Assembly: GCA_026987225.1 (NCBI GenBank)
Contig: JALSNB010000011.1
Location: 1 to 5,852 of the forward strand
DNA: 5,852 nucleotides
Direction of reading: 5' to 3'
Origin: Caldisericaceae bacterium
GTDB taxonomy: Bacteria; Caldisericota; Caldisericia; Caldisericales; Caldisericaceae
The notes beneath the pieces were generated by a model that had not been told where the DNA came from, ran no database searches, and saw nothing but the letters and a program-made list of their open reading frames with translations. Below, piece by piece: positions 1 to 5,852 of this stretch (its first letter is position 1; each line of letters opens with the position of its first letter). The position numbers and the translations under genes are program-made.

Positions 1-2
1 AC

Positions 3-413
3 AAGCTTATCTCCACTCTTTACAGCACAAAGCTTATGGGGTTCAATCAGCTCTCCATAATGAGCGCAATAGACAGAATTTCAGATAACGAATTCGAACT
101 GTTTTACGTGTTTTACAGCTACAAAGAGAAGGTGAACTGCATTGTAAGGACGAAAATTCCACGGGACAATCCGGTTATCGAAACTGCGGATAAAATTTAC
201 CCGCCGGCACATGCATACGAGCGTGAACTTGCTGAAATGTTCGGTATAAAAGTGGAAGGCAATGCGGATAGCGGAAAGCCGTTCATATTGGAGAATTGGA
301 ACGATAAACCTCCTCTAAGGAAGGATTTCGATTCCCTTACGTATGTGAACGAACACTACGAGTTTAGGCATTCGGTTGATGTCGATGTTAATACGGAGGA
401 AAAAGATGAGTAA
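3..413 (+). CDS. NuoC/MbxK-like 30-kDa subunit of a complex-I-related membrane oxidoreductase (5' partial)
   Basis: This is a peripheral-arm subunit of the NuoC / NDUFS3 (30-kDa) family, which packs against the NuoD-type large subunit on the cytoplasmic side of the membrane. The frame is open to the left edge. The ATG at 36 is probably internal, because the codons before it (KLISTLYSTKLMGFNQL) continue into the family's usual 'L..ls.isaiD' region, and the true start should lie a few tens of codons upstream. The visible 136 residues include the family signature AYERELAEMFGI (from 216) followed by PPLRKDF (from 309), matching the ERE..EMFGI and PLRKDF core of NuoC, EchD and MbxK proteins. The short acidic tail (EEKDE) is typical of stand-alone subunits, so this is not a NuoCD fusion. 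The stop codon overlaps the next gene by 8 nt, which suggests translational coupling. The family call is firm. The Mbx-type assignment comes from the downstream partners. Confidence 0.9.
   Translation, partial: KLISTLYSTKLMGFNQLSIMSAIDRISDNEFELFYVFYSYKEKVNCIVRTKIPRDNPVIETADKIYPPAHAYERELAEMFGIKVEGNADSGKPFILENWNDKPPLRKDFDSLTYVNEHYEFRHSVDVDVNTEEKDE
395..399 (+). promoter_or_regulatory. Ribosome binding site of the NuoD/MbxL-like gene
   Basis: A perfect GGAGG lies 6 nt before the ATG at 406. It decides the start in favour of 406 over the upstream in-frame ATG codons at 376 and 379. It lies inside the end of the preceding gene, so the two genes are probably translated in a coupled way. Confidence 0.85.
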
Positions 414-1509
414 GAGTTACGAACTTTTTATAGGACCGAACCACCCCGGGATTCCGGGCAACTTTTCCCTTCATCTTGAGTTGGAAGGGGATACGATCGT
501 TTCTGCAAAAGGAGATCCCGGCTATCTTCACAGGGCTTTTGAAAAAGGAATGGAAAACAGGCTTTACATTCAAAATCTTGCACTTATTCCCCGTATATGC
601 GTGCCCGAACCCGATATAAACGAAGCTGCGTATTCAATGGCGGTGGAAGACCTTATGGGCGTGGAAATTCCGGAGCGTGCAAAGTATATCAGGACGATAG
701 TGCTGGAGATGGCAAGAACAACTGCTTATCTCCTCTGGATGGGCGGATATGCGGCGTCACTCGGGCTCTACACGCTTTCCCAGTGGGCAACCGGAGACAG
801 GGACTATGCAATTGATATGTTTGCGGAGCTTACAGGCGCTCGTGTTTACCATATGTATATCTGGCCGGGCGGAGTAAGAAGAGACCTTCCCGAGGGATGG
901 GAAGACGAAGTGCTAAACTACGTAAAATACATGAGGGAAAAACTTATTGATTACGATAATCTGTTCTTTAAAAACGCAATGTTTGCACATAGGGCAAAGG
1001 GTGTTGCAAAAATCACTCAGGAACAGGCGCTTGAGTGGGGAGCGACGGGCCCGGTTCTTAAAGCAACCGGTATTGCACAGGACGTAAGAAAAGACGACCC
1101 GTACGCAGCATATCCGGAACTTGATTTTGACGTTCCAACACTCAGCGAAGGTGATTCATGGGCGCGTGCAATTGTGAGGAGGCTTGAAATAGAAAACAGT
1201 TTGTCCCTCATAGAGCAAGCTGTTAAAAAGATGCCCAAAAAAGGTCCGGTTTGGACGAAGATGCCCAATCCTTTCAAATGGTATGTGCCTGCAGGAGAAA
1301 CATATGCAAAGGTTGAATCTTCCAGAGGAGAACACGGATTTTACATGGTAAGCGACGGAACGGGAAAACCGTACAGAGTTTCCGTGCGTGGTGCGTCAAT
1401 GCCACACATGTTCACTATAGCCGAAAAACTGCTTGTAGGCGCAAGGCTTGCCGATGCGTCGCACATTCTGTTGAGCCTTGATATATGTCCTCCGGAAATT
1501 GATAGGTAA
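406..1509 (+). CDS. NuoD/MbxL-like 49-kDa subunit (group 4 [NiFe]-hydrogenase large-subunit homologue without full metal ligands)
   Basis: This 367-residue protein is the large peripheral subunit of a complex-I-like enzyme. It begins MSKSYELFIGPNHPG, which matches the family N-terminus, and ends HILLSLDICPPEIDR, which matches the C-terminal family motif, so it looks complete. In [NiFe] hydrogenases two CxxC motifs hold the Ni-Fe site. Here the N-terminal one reads C65-V-P-E68 (in RICVPEPD) and the C-terminal one C361-P-P-E364, so each keeps the first Cys and has Glu for the second. The quinone-site residues of true complex I are also missing: the His of HPxTHG aligns with Pro17, and the Tyr of RLDYLS aligns with Val66. 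This resembles the archaeal Mbx/Mbs enzymes, which are related to hydrogenases but do not make hydrogen. The gene overlaps its NuoC-like partner by 8 nt and is followed after 11 nt by the Fe-S/flavoprotein fusion. Automated annotation may call it 'NADH dehydrogenase subunit D' or 'Ni-dependent hydrogenase large subunit'; both names would overstate what the residues allow. Confidence 0.9.
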   Translation: MSKSYELFIGPNHPGIPGNFSLHLELEGDTIVSAKGDPGYLHRAFEKGMENRLYIQNLALIPRICVPEPDINEAAYSMAVEDLMGVEIPERAKYIRTIVLEMARTTAYLLWMGGYAASLGLYTLSQWATGDRDYAIDMFAELTGARVYHMYIWPGGVRRDLPEGWEDEVLNYVKYMREKLIDYDNLFFKNAMFAHRAKGVAKITQEQALEWGATGPVLKATGIAQDVRKDDPYAAYPELDFDVPTLSEGDSWARAIVRRLEIENSLSLIEQAVKKMPKKGPVWTKMPNPFKWYVPAGETYAKVESSRGEHGFYMVSDGTGKPYRVSVRGASMPHMFTIAEKLLVGARLADASHILLSLDICPPEIDR

Positions 1510-1517
1510 GGGGTGAG
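1510..1517 (+). promoter_or_regulatory. Ribosome binding site of the Fe-S/flavoprotein fusion gene
   Basis: GGGGTGAG closely matches the anti-Shine-Dalgarno complement (GGAGGTGA with one change) and ends 3 nt before the ATG at 1521. It fills most of the 11-nt gap after the NuoD-like gene and supports 1521 as the start. Confidence 0.65.
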
Positions 1518-1520
1518 AAG

Positions 1521-3368
1521 ATGAAAAAAGAAGAAATGAATAAAAAGATTGAAGAATACGAAAACGGCAGTCTGCTTAAACCGCTTTCTTCAGTAAAGTA
1601 TCTGTTTAAAAAGCCTCATACTTTACAGTATCCGAAGGAAACAAAGCCCGTTCCTCAAAGGTATAGAGGCTTTCACATAAACGACGTTGACAAATGTATA
1701 GGATGCGGAAACTGCAGAGACATCTGTCCTTGCGCTGCAATTACGATGGTTGACCCGAGCGGCGTGCATCCCGTTGAAGTAAAAGAGGGTTCAAATCCTT
1801 TGAGGCCTCAAATTGATTATGGGCGTTGCTCTTACTGCGGCCTCTGTGTGGAAGTCTGTCCCACGGGTTCTTTGAAACTTTCAAAAGATCTCATCTATAC
1901 GTCTCCGGATGCGGATTCGTTCGTTTGGATTCCGTTAGAAGAGCAGAATAGAGAGCCGGGATTTACCCAGAGCGACGAAATAACACCTCTTATGCTTGAA
2001 AAAGTGCAAATGCCTGAGCTCGAACCGGACGTAAGAAAGAAAACTTTCGAGGAGATTATCCTCGGATTCAACGAGGAGCAGGCAAAAAAAGAGGCGATGC
2101 GTTGCCTTGGGTGCGGAGTTTGTATGCAAGGATGCCCTGCACATATGAAAATTCCGGAATACATTCAGGCAATATTCGACGGCGATAATACGCTTTCCGT
2201 TAAATACATGCTCGAGGATAACGCACTTCCCGGGATTTGCGGAAGGATATGCACGCACAAATGCCAGGATGATTGTGTGTATAACTACAGAGGAGATGCC
2301 GTGCAGATTATGTGGCTGAAACGTTTTGCAACGGATCAGCTAAAAGATTACGGCAAATCGGAACTTGAAAAAATGCCGAAAACAGGGAAGAAAGTCGCAG
2401 TTATCGGAAGCGGGCCGAGCGGACTTTCCGCGGCGTACTATCTTGCTACGATGGGACATTCCGTAACTGTCTTCGAAAAGAGGCCACGTGCAGGCGGTGC
2501 GTTGGGACTTGGTATTCCTCTTTACAGATTGCCCATTTATGAGCTTGACAAAGAGATAGATCATATTAAATCCATGGGCGTTGAAATCAAACTGAATACC
2601 GAAGTCGGCAAAGACGTTATGTTTGAAGATTTAATGAAAAATTATGATGCTGTTTATATGGGTATAGGTTTGTCCTACGGCCGTTCGATTAGGTTGAAAG
2701 GCGAAGAGCATCCCGACGTAATACAGGCTATTGACTTCCTCAGGCAGGTAAAAGTCGAAGGAAGGCGTGATATCTCAAGGCGTGTAATCGTAATTGGCGG
2801 TGGAAACGTTGCAATGGATGTGGCAAGGACAATTGTAAGGCTGCAGCAGATGAAATACAACGGTGAAGATACGATGGTTCAAACGGTGAGCCTTGAGGAT
2901 TGGGATATTATGCCGGCGTCAAAAGAAGAAGTCGAAGGTGCTCTTGAAGAAGGCGTAATTTTTAATCCCGGATGGGGCCCGAAACAGGTAATATTTGATG
3001 AAAATAATAAGATAAAAGGGCTTGAAGTGGTTAAGGTAAAATCCGTATTTGATGAAAATCACAGATTCCACCCGACTTTCTTTGAGGATCAAGTGAAAGT
3101 GCTTGAAGGAGATTTCATTATCGAGGCAGTCGGGCAGATGTATAATTTCTCGTTTATACCGAAAGAAATGTTCGAACAGCTCAAATTCACCCCGAGAAGA
3201 AGAGTTTGGATAGATGAATACGGAGAAACTTCAATTCCCGGACTATTTGCAGGTGGAGACCTTGTTGAAACCTCCAAAGGAAATGCAATATCCGCAATTG
3301 CAAACGGACACAGGGCTGCAATAGGCATTGACAGGTATCTGCAGGAAAAGGATAGGAGGCAGAAATGA
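1521..3368 (+). CDS. Fusion of NuoI/MbxN-like 2x[4Fe-4S] subunit with GltD/NfnL-like FAD-NAD(P) oxidoreductase
   Basis: This 615-residue protein probably passes electrons between a nicotinamide nucleotide and the peripheral arm of the complex. Residues about 50-120 are a NuoI-like bacterial ferredoxin unit with C59/C62/C65/C69 and C103/C106/C109/C113, each set followed by the usual Pro. A linker of about 50 residues leads into a glutamate-synthase-small-subunit-like half from about residue 170. This half has its own N-terminal Fe-S region (C195/C198/C201/C205 and C240/C244/C248/C252), the FAD-binding GSGPSG at 296-301, a second Rossmann motif GGGNVA at 426-431, and the closing FAD motif GLFAGGD at 574-580. 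All expected cysteines and glycines are present, so it should be active. Where NADPH enzymes of this family have Tyr-Arg-Arg, this one reads S457-L-E-D, which points to NADH. The position within the operon argues against a glutamate synthase role, since no large GltB-type subunit is visible. The last base positions overlap the next gene as ATGA. Confidence 0.92.
   Translation: MKKEEMNKKIEEYENGSLLKPLSSVKYLFKKPHTLQYPKETKPVPQRYRGFHINDVDKCIGCGNCRDICPCAAITMVDPSGVHPVEVKEGSNPLRPQIDYGRCSYCGLCVEVCPTGSLKLSKDLIYTSPDADSFVWIPLEEQNREPGFTQSDEITPLMLEKVQMPELEPDVRKKTFEEIILGFNEEQAKKEAMRCLGCGVCMQGCPAHMKIPEYIQAIFDGDNTLSVKYMLEDNALPGICGRICTHKCQDDCVYNYRGDAVQIMWLKRFATDQLKDYGKSELEKMPKTGKKVAVIGSGPSGLSAAYYLATMGHSVTVFEKRPRAGGALGLGIPLYRLPIYELDKEIDHIKSMGVEIKLNTEVGKDVMFEDLMKNYDAVYMGIGLSYGRSIRLKGEEHPDVIQAIDFLRQVKVEGRRDISRRVIVIGGGNVAMDVARTIVRLQQMKYNGEDTMVQTVSLEDWDIMPASKEEVEGALEEGVIFNPGWGPKQVIFDENNKIKGLEVVKVKSVFDENHRFHPTFFEDQVKVLEGDFIIEAVGQMYNFSFIPKEMFEQLKFTPRRRVWIDEYGETSIPGLFAGGDLVETSKGNAISAIANGHRAAIGIDRYLQEKDRRQK
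3354..3359 (+). promoter_or_regulatory. Ribosome binding site of the Hint-like gene
   Basis: A perfect AGGAGG sits 5 nt before the ATG at 3365, inside the end of the flavoprotein gene. Together with the ATGA stop/start overlap it shows that the small downstream gene is really translated and coupled to the operon. Confidence 0.85.
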
Positions 3369-3907
3369 AACTGAGGGATAAGATATACTTTGAAGAGCCC
3401 GTTAGGGATCGTTTTTACAACGGATTTTCCGAAGACGAAACGGTTGTCCTTAAATATGACGGTAAAACGGGTATTTTTACGATGAGAAACTTCTTTACTC
3501 TCGTTAAACCTGCTGAAAGGCTCGTTGCAAAAGAAGAAGATATCTGGCTAAAAGACATTTCTGAAGACATGGAAGTGCTCGGTAGAAACGGTTTTGAAAG
3601 GGTTCTTCAGGTGATAAGGCGAAAAGTGTACGAACCGATTTTGGTTGTAAAGACAAAAACACATAAAACTGTTGTCAGCGCGAGCCATGAAATTCCTGTT
3701 TCAAAGGAAAACGGAGAAGAACTTGTAAGGGCTGACAACCTTAAAGAAGGTGACAAAATTTACGTTGCGGATGAAAACGGAGAAAACGGCCGTTACGAGG
3801 AGATTGAAAAGATAGAAAAAGATAAAAAATGGCGTCTCTCCGTTTATGGCATGCTCACCGAATCAGGCGGGGCGTTCATAAGTGGCATATTCCAGAAGAG
3901 CTATTAA
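3365..3907 (+). CDS. Stand-alone Hint (intein/hedgehog-like) domain protein lacking splicing residues
   Basis: This 180-residue protein cannot be assigned a known function, but its layout is that of a Hint fold. After a 20-residue leader, residues 21-33 (F-S-E-D-E-T-V-V-L then YDG) fit the opening strand of an intein, where Cys1 is followed by a Thr at position 6 and a hydrophobic strand; here Phe21 stands at the Cys1 position. S105-A-S-H108 followed by EIPV fits the TxxH block B motif. LKEGDKIYV at 126-134 fits the 'L..GD.v.v' strand after block B. The C-terminal LTESGGAFISGIFQKSY fits the 'F.vnGi..HN' closing block, but with Lys-Ser where the penultimate His and terminal Asn should be. The protein ends one residue past that point. 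It contains no cysteine and no obvious signal peptide or membrane segment. It is coupled by ATGA to the flavoprotein gene and is followed by the operon terminator, so it may serve the complex, for example in assembly or as an accessory subunit. The Hint assignment rests on motif reading alone. Confidence 0.8.
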   Translation: MKLRDKIYFEEPVRDRFYNGFSEDETVVLKYDGKTGIFTMRNFFTLVKPAERLVAKEEDIWLKDISEDMEVLGRNGFERVLQVIRRKVYEPILVVKTKTHKTVVSASHEIPVSKENGEELVRADNLKEGDKIYVADENGENGRYEEIEKIEKDKKWRLSVYGMLTESGGAFISGIFQKSY

Positions 3908-3914
3908 AAGCGGT

Positions 3915-3944
3915 TTGAGGCGGGCGAAAGCCCGCCTTTTTAAT
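3915..3944 (+). promoter_or_regulatory. Possible sigma-70-type promoter of the kinase gene, overlapping the terminator
   Basis: TTGAGG at 3915-3920 and TTTAAT at 3939-3944 resemble -35 and -10 hexamers, 18 nt apart. Transcription would begin near 3950, about 10 nt before the ATG at 3961, giving an almost leaderless mRNA. This would explain how the kinase is expressed just after a strong terminator and why it has no Shine-Dalgarno site. AT-rich T tracts often give chance -10 matches, so this is tentative. Confidence 0.25.
3919..3941 (+). terminator. Intrinsic (Rho-independent) terminator of the oxidoreductase operon
   Basis: GGCGGGC (3919-3925) pairs perfectly with GCCCGCC (3930-3936) around a stable GAAA tetraloop. 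The 7-bp all-GC stem is followed directly by five T residues at 3937-3941. It starts 11 nt after the stop codon of the Hint-like gene and marks the end of the operon. The stem has no T tract on the other side, so it looks one-directional. Confidence 0.9.
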
Positions 3945-3960
3945 GGACATTTTTGCACAA

Positions 3961-5499
3961 ATGAAACATTTTATCGTAATTGACGGCGGCACGCAGAATG
4001 TAAAAGCATTTGTATTTGATCTTAACGGCAATGTGATTTCCAAATCAGTCTTTCCCGTTGCTCCTTATTTTTCCGTTGCCCCGTATTTTGCGGAACAGGA
4101 TGCGGAAAAATACCTTGCCATTGTGAAGAAAACGGTAAGGGAAGCGGTGAAAAATTCCAAACTTTCGTTTGAAGATATTTCTGCTATTTCCATAACTACC
4201 CACAGAAGTACGATTATTCCTGTTGACGAAAAAGGAAAACCAGTTAGAGCCGCAATTACATGGCTCGACGAGCGAAAAACGGAAGGACTCAGGTTACCTT
4301 ACGGAGCAAGCAGGCTTCTTGTAAAACTTGTCGGCAAAGAATATATGATGAAAGAATATCAGAGGCGTTCCAAGTTTAATTGGATGAAAAAATACGAACC
4401 CGAAAATTATGAAAGAACTTACAAATTTCTCACAGCCTCTTCTTATATCTTTTCCGCATTAACAGGAGAATTTAAGGATAGCTCCGCAATGATTGTCGGT
4501 ATATTCCCCATAGATTTAAAGCATCTTACATGGTATGATTTTCCGTTTGTATATAAAGCGTTAGGTGTTTCGAAAGAAAAACTTCCTACCCTTGTAAGTC
4601 CTGTTGATATTGCAGGGTACGTTTCCAAAAAAGGTGCCGAAGAATTCGGATTGAAAGAGGGGCTTCCCGTTATTATTGCGGCGGGAGACAAGCAGTCGGA
4701 GCTTCTTGCAGGTGGCGGCATAAACAGCAAAATTGCCGAGGTAAGTTACGGTACTGCAGCAGTAATAGAGATTTTAACTGACAGGTTTGTTTCTCATCCT
4801 CATATGGATTTTTTTACGTGGGGGAGCGCAATACCGGAGAAATGGGTACTTGAAGGGCTTGTTGGCGGCGGTTATTGGATGGTTTCATGGTTTGAGCGGG
4901 AATTTGCCCGTCACGAATTGATTGAAGCAAAGAAGCTCGGCATATCGCCCGAGACGCTTCTGGACAGGGAAATGTCCGAAATCCCTCCCGGTTCCGAAGG
5001 GCTTGTTCTGCAGCCTTACTGGTTTCCGTTTGCGTTCGATCCCGCTTCGAGAGGCGCAATTATCGGTTTTTCTGCAAAACACACCCGGGTTCACGTTTAC
5101 AGGGCTATTATAGAGGGCATCGCTTTTGAGCTAAAACGTGTGCTCGAGGTGATCAGGGACTATTCGGGCTTTTACCCGGAAATACTCACTGTTGGCGGAG
5201 GTGGCTCGGAAAGTTGTGAAATTATGCAGATTACATCCGATATATTTAATCTACCCGCAAGAAGAATGCATACGCCGTATCTTTCCGCTTTAGGTGCTGC
5301 AATTGATGCGGCTGTTGCAATGAATATTTATAGCGGATTTAGTGAAGCTTTGGAAAAAATGTCAAGAGTAAAGGATACTTTTTATCCGCAAAAGAAAGCC
5401 GTAAAAATTTATGATGCTTTGTTTAGAGACGTTTATAAAAATATCTACCCTGCCTTAAGAAAACTTTACCATAAAACGGACAAGATAGTAAACGGATAA
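3961..5499 (+). CDS. FGGY-family carbohydrate kinase, substrate unknown
   Basis: This cytoplasmic sugar/polyol kinase uses ATP to phosphorylate a sugar, sugar acid or polyol. With the start at 3961 it has 512 residues, the normal family length. The first phosphate loop is IDGGTQNVK (residues 7-15). TWLDER at 100-105 matches the W.D.R substrate-side motif. AGDKQSE carries the expected catalytic base, D243. YGTAA at 263-267 is the second phosphate motif. VGGGGSES (from 411) and LSALGAA (from 441) form the C-terminal adenosine-binding region. All core residues are present. The start is uncertain: ATG at 3943 adds MDIFAQ, but 3961 places the protein start right before the first strand, as in relatives; neither has a Shine-Dalgarno site. 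A six-residue tandem repeat sits near residue 33. The substrate cannot be told; xylulokinase, gluconokinase, glycerol kinase and YgcE-like members are all possible. No sugar transporter or catabolic gene is in view. Confidence 0.92.
   Translation: MKHFIVIDGGTQNVKAFVFDLNGNVISKSVFPVAPYFSVAPYFAEQDAEKYLAIVKKTVREAVKNSKLSFEDISAISITTHRSTIIPVDEKGKPVRAAITWLDERKTEGLRLPYGASRLLVKLVGKEYMMKEYQRRSKFNWMKKYEPENYERTYKFLTASSYIFSALTGEFKDSSAMIVGIFPIDLKHLTWYDFPFVYKALGVSKEKLPTLVSPVDIAGYVSKKGAEEFGLKEGLPVIIAAGDKQSELLAGGGINSKIAEVSYGTAAVIEILTDRFVSHPHMDFFTWGSAIPEKWVLEGLVGGGYWMVSWFEREFARHELIEAKKLGISPETLLDREMSEIPPGSEGLVLQPYWFPFAFDPASRGAIIGFSAKHTRVHVYRAIIEGIAFELKRVLEVIRDYSGFYPEILTVGGGGSESCEIMQITSDIFNLPARRMHTPYLSALGAAIDAAVAMNIYSGFSEALEKMSRVKDTFYPQKKAVKIYDALFRDVYKNIYPALRKLYHKTDKIVNG
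4057..4092 (+). repeat. Tandem 18-nt in-frame duplication in the kinase gene
   Basis: Two adjacent 18-nt units encode VAPYFS and VAPYFA. They differ at a few, mostly third-codon, positions, so the duplication is not brand new. It lies in the N-terminal domain just before the EQDAEKY motif, in a loop that varies in the family. Confidence 0.75.
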
Positions 5500-5852
5500 T
5501 TATTTTCTTACATACCACACTTTTGCAATGTAAACCGCAAAGGCAGTTTTTAGTAAATCCCAGATAACAAACGGTGCAACTCCCACAAAAAAGGCCTTTT
5601 TGAAACTGTGAATGTAAAATCCGAGTCTTAGCCAGCCCAATAAATAAATAATACTCACCTCTGTGAATCCTGCAACAATAAGTAGAGCGGTGGTTTTTTT
5701 GCGTTGAATGATTGCTCCGCCCAAAAAGGCGGCTATCGGAAAAGCGATGAGGTATCCTCCGAGAGGCCCGTAAAGCTGAGCAATGCCACCGCTAAAACCC
5801 GCAAATACGGGCAGTCCGATTGCACCGAGTGCGATGTAGGTAAGCTGCGTAA
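5500..5852 (-). CDS. bioY: BioY, biotin-binding S component of an ECF transporter (5' partial)
   Basis: BioY is the membrane protein that captures biotin, alone or with the shared ECF energizing module (EcfA/EcfA'/EcfT). The frame is open from the right edge to a TAA at 5502-5500, giving 116 C-terminal residues; the family is usually about 180-200, so the N-terminal third is outside the window. Visible signatures are GLPVFAGFSGG (residues 12-22 of the visible part), GPLGGYLIAF (28-37), and near the end GVAPFVIWDLLK (90-101), with the conserved Asp98 and Lys101. Three or four hydrophobic segments are apparent, and the tail is basic (VRK). Most relatives have GPTGGY, so the Leu is a small deviation. 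A TTG at 5724-5722 could be read as a start, but the strong family match upstream of it shows it is internal. It converges on the kinase gene with no intergenic base. A promoter, and any BirA-type biotin control site, would lie outside the window. Confidence 0.9.
   Translation of the reverse strand, partial: TQLTYIALGAIGLPVFAGFSGGIAQLYGPLGGYLIAFPIAAFLGGAIIQRKKTTALLIVAGFTEVSIIYLLGWLRLGFYIHSFKKAFFVGVAPFVIWDLLKTAFAVYIAKVWYVRK

Noticed and set aside
36..38. ATG as the start of the NuoC-like gene
   Set aside because: The frame is open upstream with family-like sequence, and there is no Shine-Dalgarno site before it. It is most likely an internal Met of a gene cut by the window edge.
376..405. Ten-residue N-terminal extension of the NuoD-like protein
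   Set aside because: The GGAGG at 395-399 is placed correctly for ATG 406, and the extension (MMSMLIRRKK) has no family match and lies within the NuoC-like gene.
1017..1277. Antisense open frame opposite the NuoD-like gene
   Set aside because: It is a shadow of a strongly conserved coding strand, with no recognisable domain and no ribosome binding site. The same applies to the other overlapping frames opposite the flavoprotein and kinase genes.
1521..3368. Glutamate synthase small subunit (GltD) function
   Set aside because: The homology is real, but the fused NuoI-like domain, the complex-I-like neighbours and the absence of a GltB gene in view point to a subunit of the membrane complex.
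3365..3907. Active intein or intein-split gene
   Set aside because: It has no Cys/Ser at position 1, no terminal His-Asn, and no extein sequence on either side; the protein has its own start and stop.
3943..3960. ATG at 3943 as the kinase start
   Set aside because: It lies 2 nt after the terminator T tract, with no ribosome binding site. ATG 3961 fits the family N-terminus better. The earlier start is not fully excluded.
1..5852. CRISPR array, tRNA/rRNA genes, insertion sequences, attachment sites
   Set aside because: No spaced direct repeats, cloverleaf sequences, transposase genes or terminal inverted repeats were seen; the window is almost fully coding.

Overview
The window looks like a piece of a bacterial chromosome, probably from a thermophilic anaerobe. 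The best guess is a member of the Thermotogota. That guess rests on the gene set (a complex-I-like, Mbx/Mbs-type membrane oxidoreductase joined to a GltD/NfnL-like flavoprotein), on strong Shine-Dalgarno sites with tightly overlapping genes, on heavy AGG/AGA arginine use, and on a bioY gene nearby. It is an inference; no rRNA or other taxonomic marker is present.

Positions 1-3907 (+ strand) are the downstream end of an energy-metabolism operon. In order it carries: a NuoC/MbxK-like 30-kDa subunit (its 5' end lies outside the window); a NuoD/MbxL-like 49-kDa or hydrogenase-large-subunit homologue; a 615-residue fusion of a NuoI-like 2x[4Fe-4S] protein with an FAD/NAD(P) oxidoreductase of the glutamate-synthase-small-subunit type; and a 180-residue protein with the layout of a Hint (intein/hedgehog) domain that lacks the splicing nucleophile. 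The genes are joined by an 8-nt overlap, an 11-nt gap and a 4-nt ATGA overlap, and each has its own good ribosome binding site. A strong intrinsic terminator at 3919-3941 closes the operon.

The large subunit has neither a complete set of Ni-binding cysteines (both CxxC motifs read CxxE) nor the usual quinone-site His and Tyr of complex I. It is therefore expected to be neither a hydrogenase nor a quinone reductase, as in the archaeal Mbx/Mbs enzymes. The fused flavoprotein probably connects the complex to a nicotinamide nucleotide, and the residues at its nucleotide site favour NADH over NADPH. A working model is an ion-pumping complex that links ferredoxin, NAD(H) and possibly sulfur compounds. 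The membrane and NuoB-like subunits would lie upstream, outside the window.

Positions 3943-5499 (+) hold a complete FGGY-family carbohydrate kinase of unknown substrate. It begins directly after, or even inside, the terminator region and has no Shine-Dalgarno site. Positions 5500-5852 (-) hold the C-terminal part of BioY, the biotin-binding membrane component of an ECF transporter. It converges on the kinase with no intergenic base. No RNA genes, CRISPR arrays or mobile elements were seen, and no stretch of more than about 40 bases lacks a gene.
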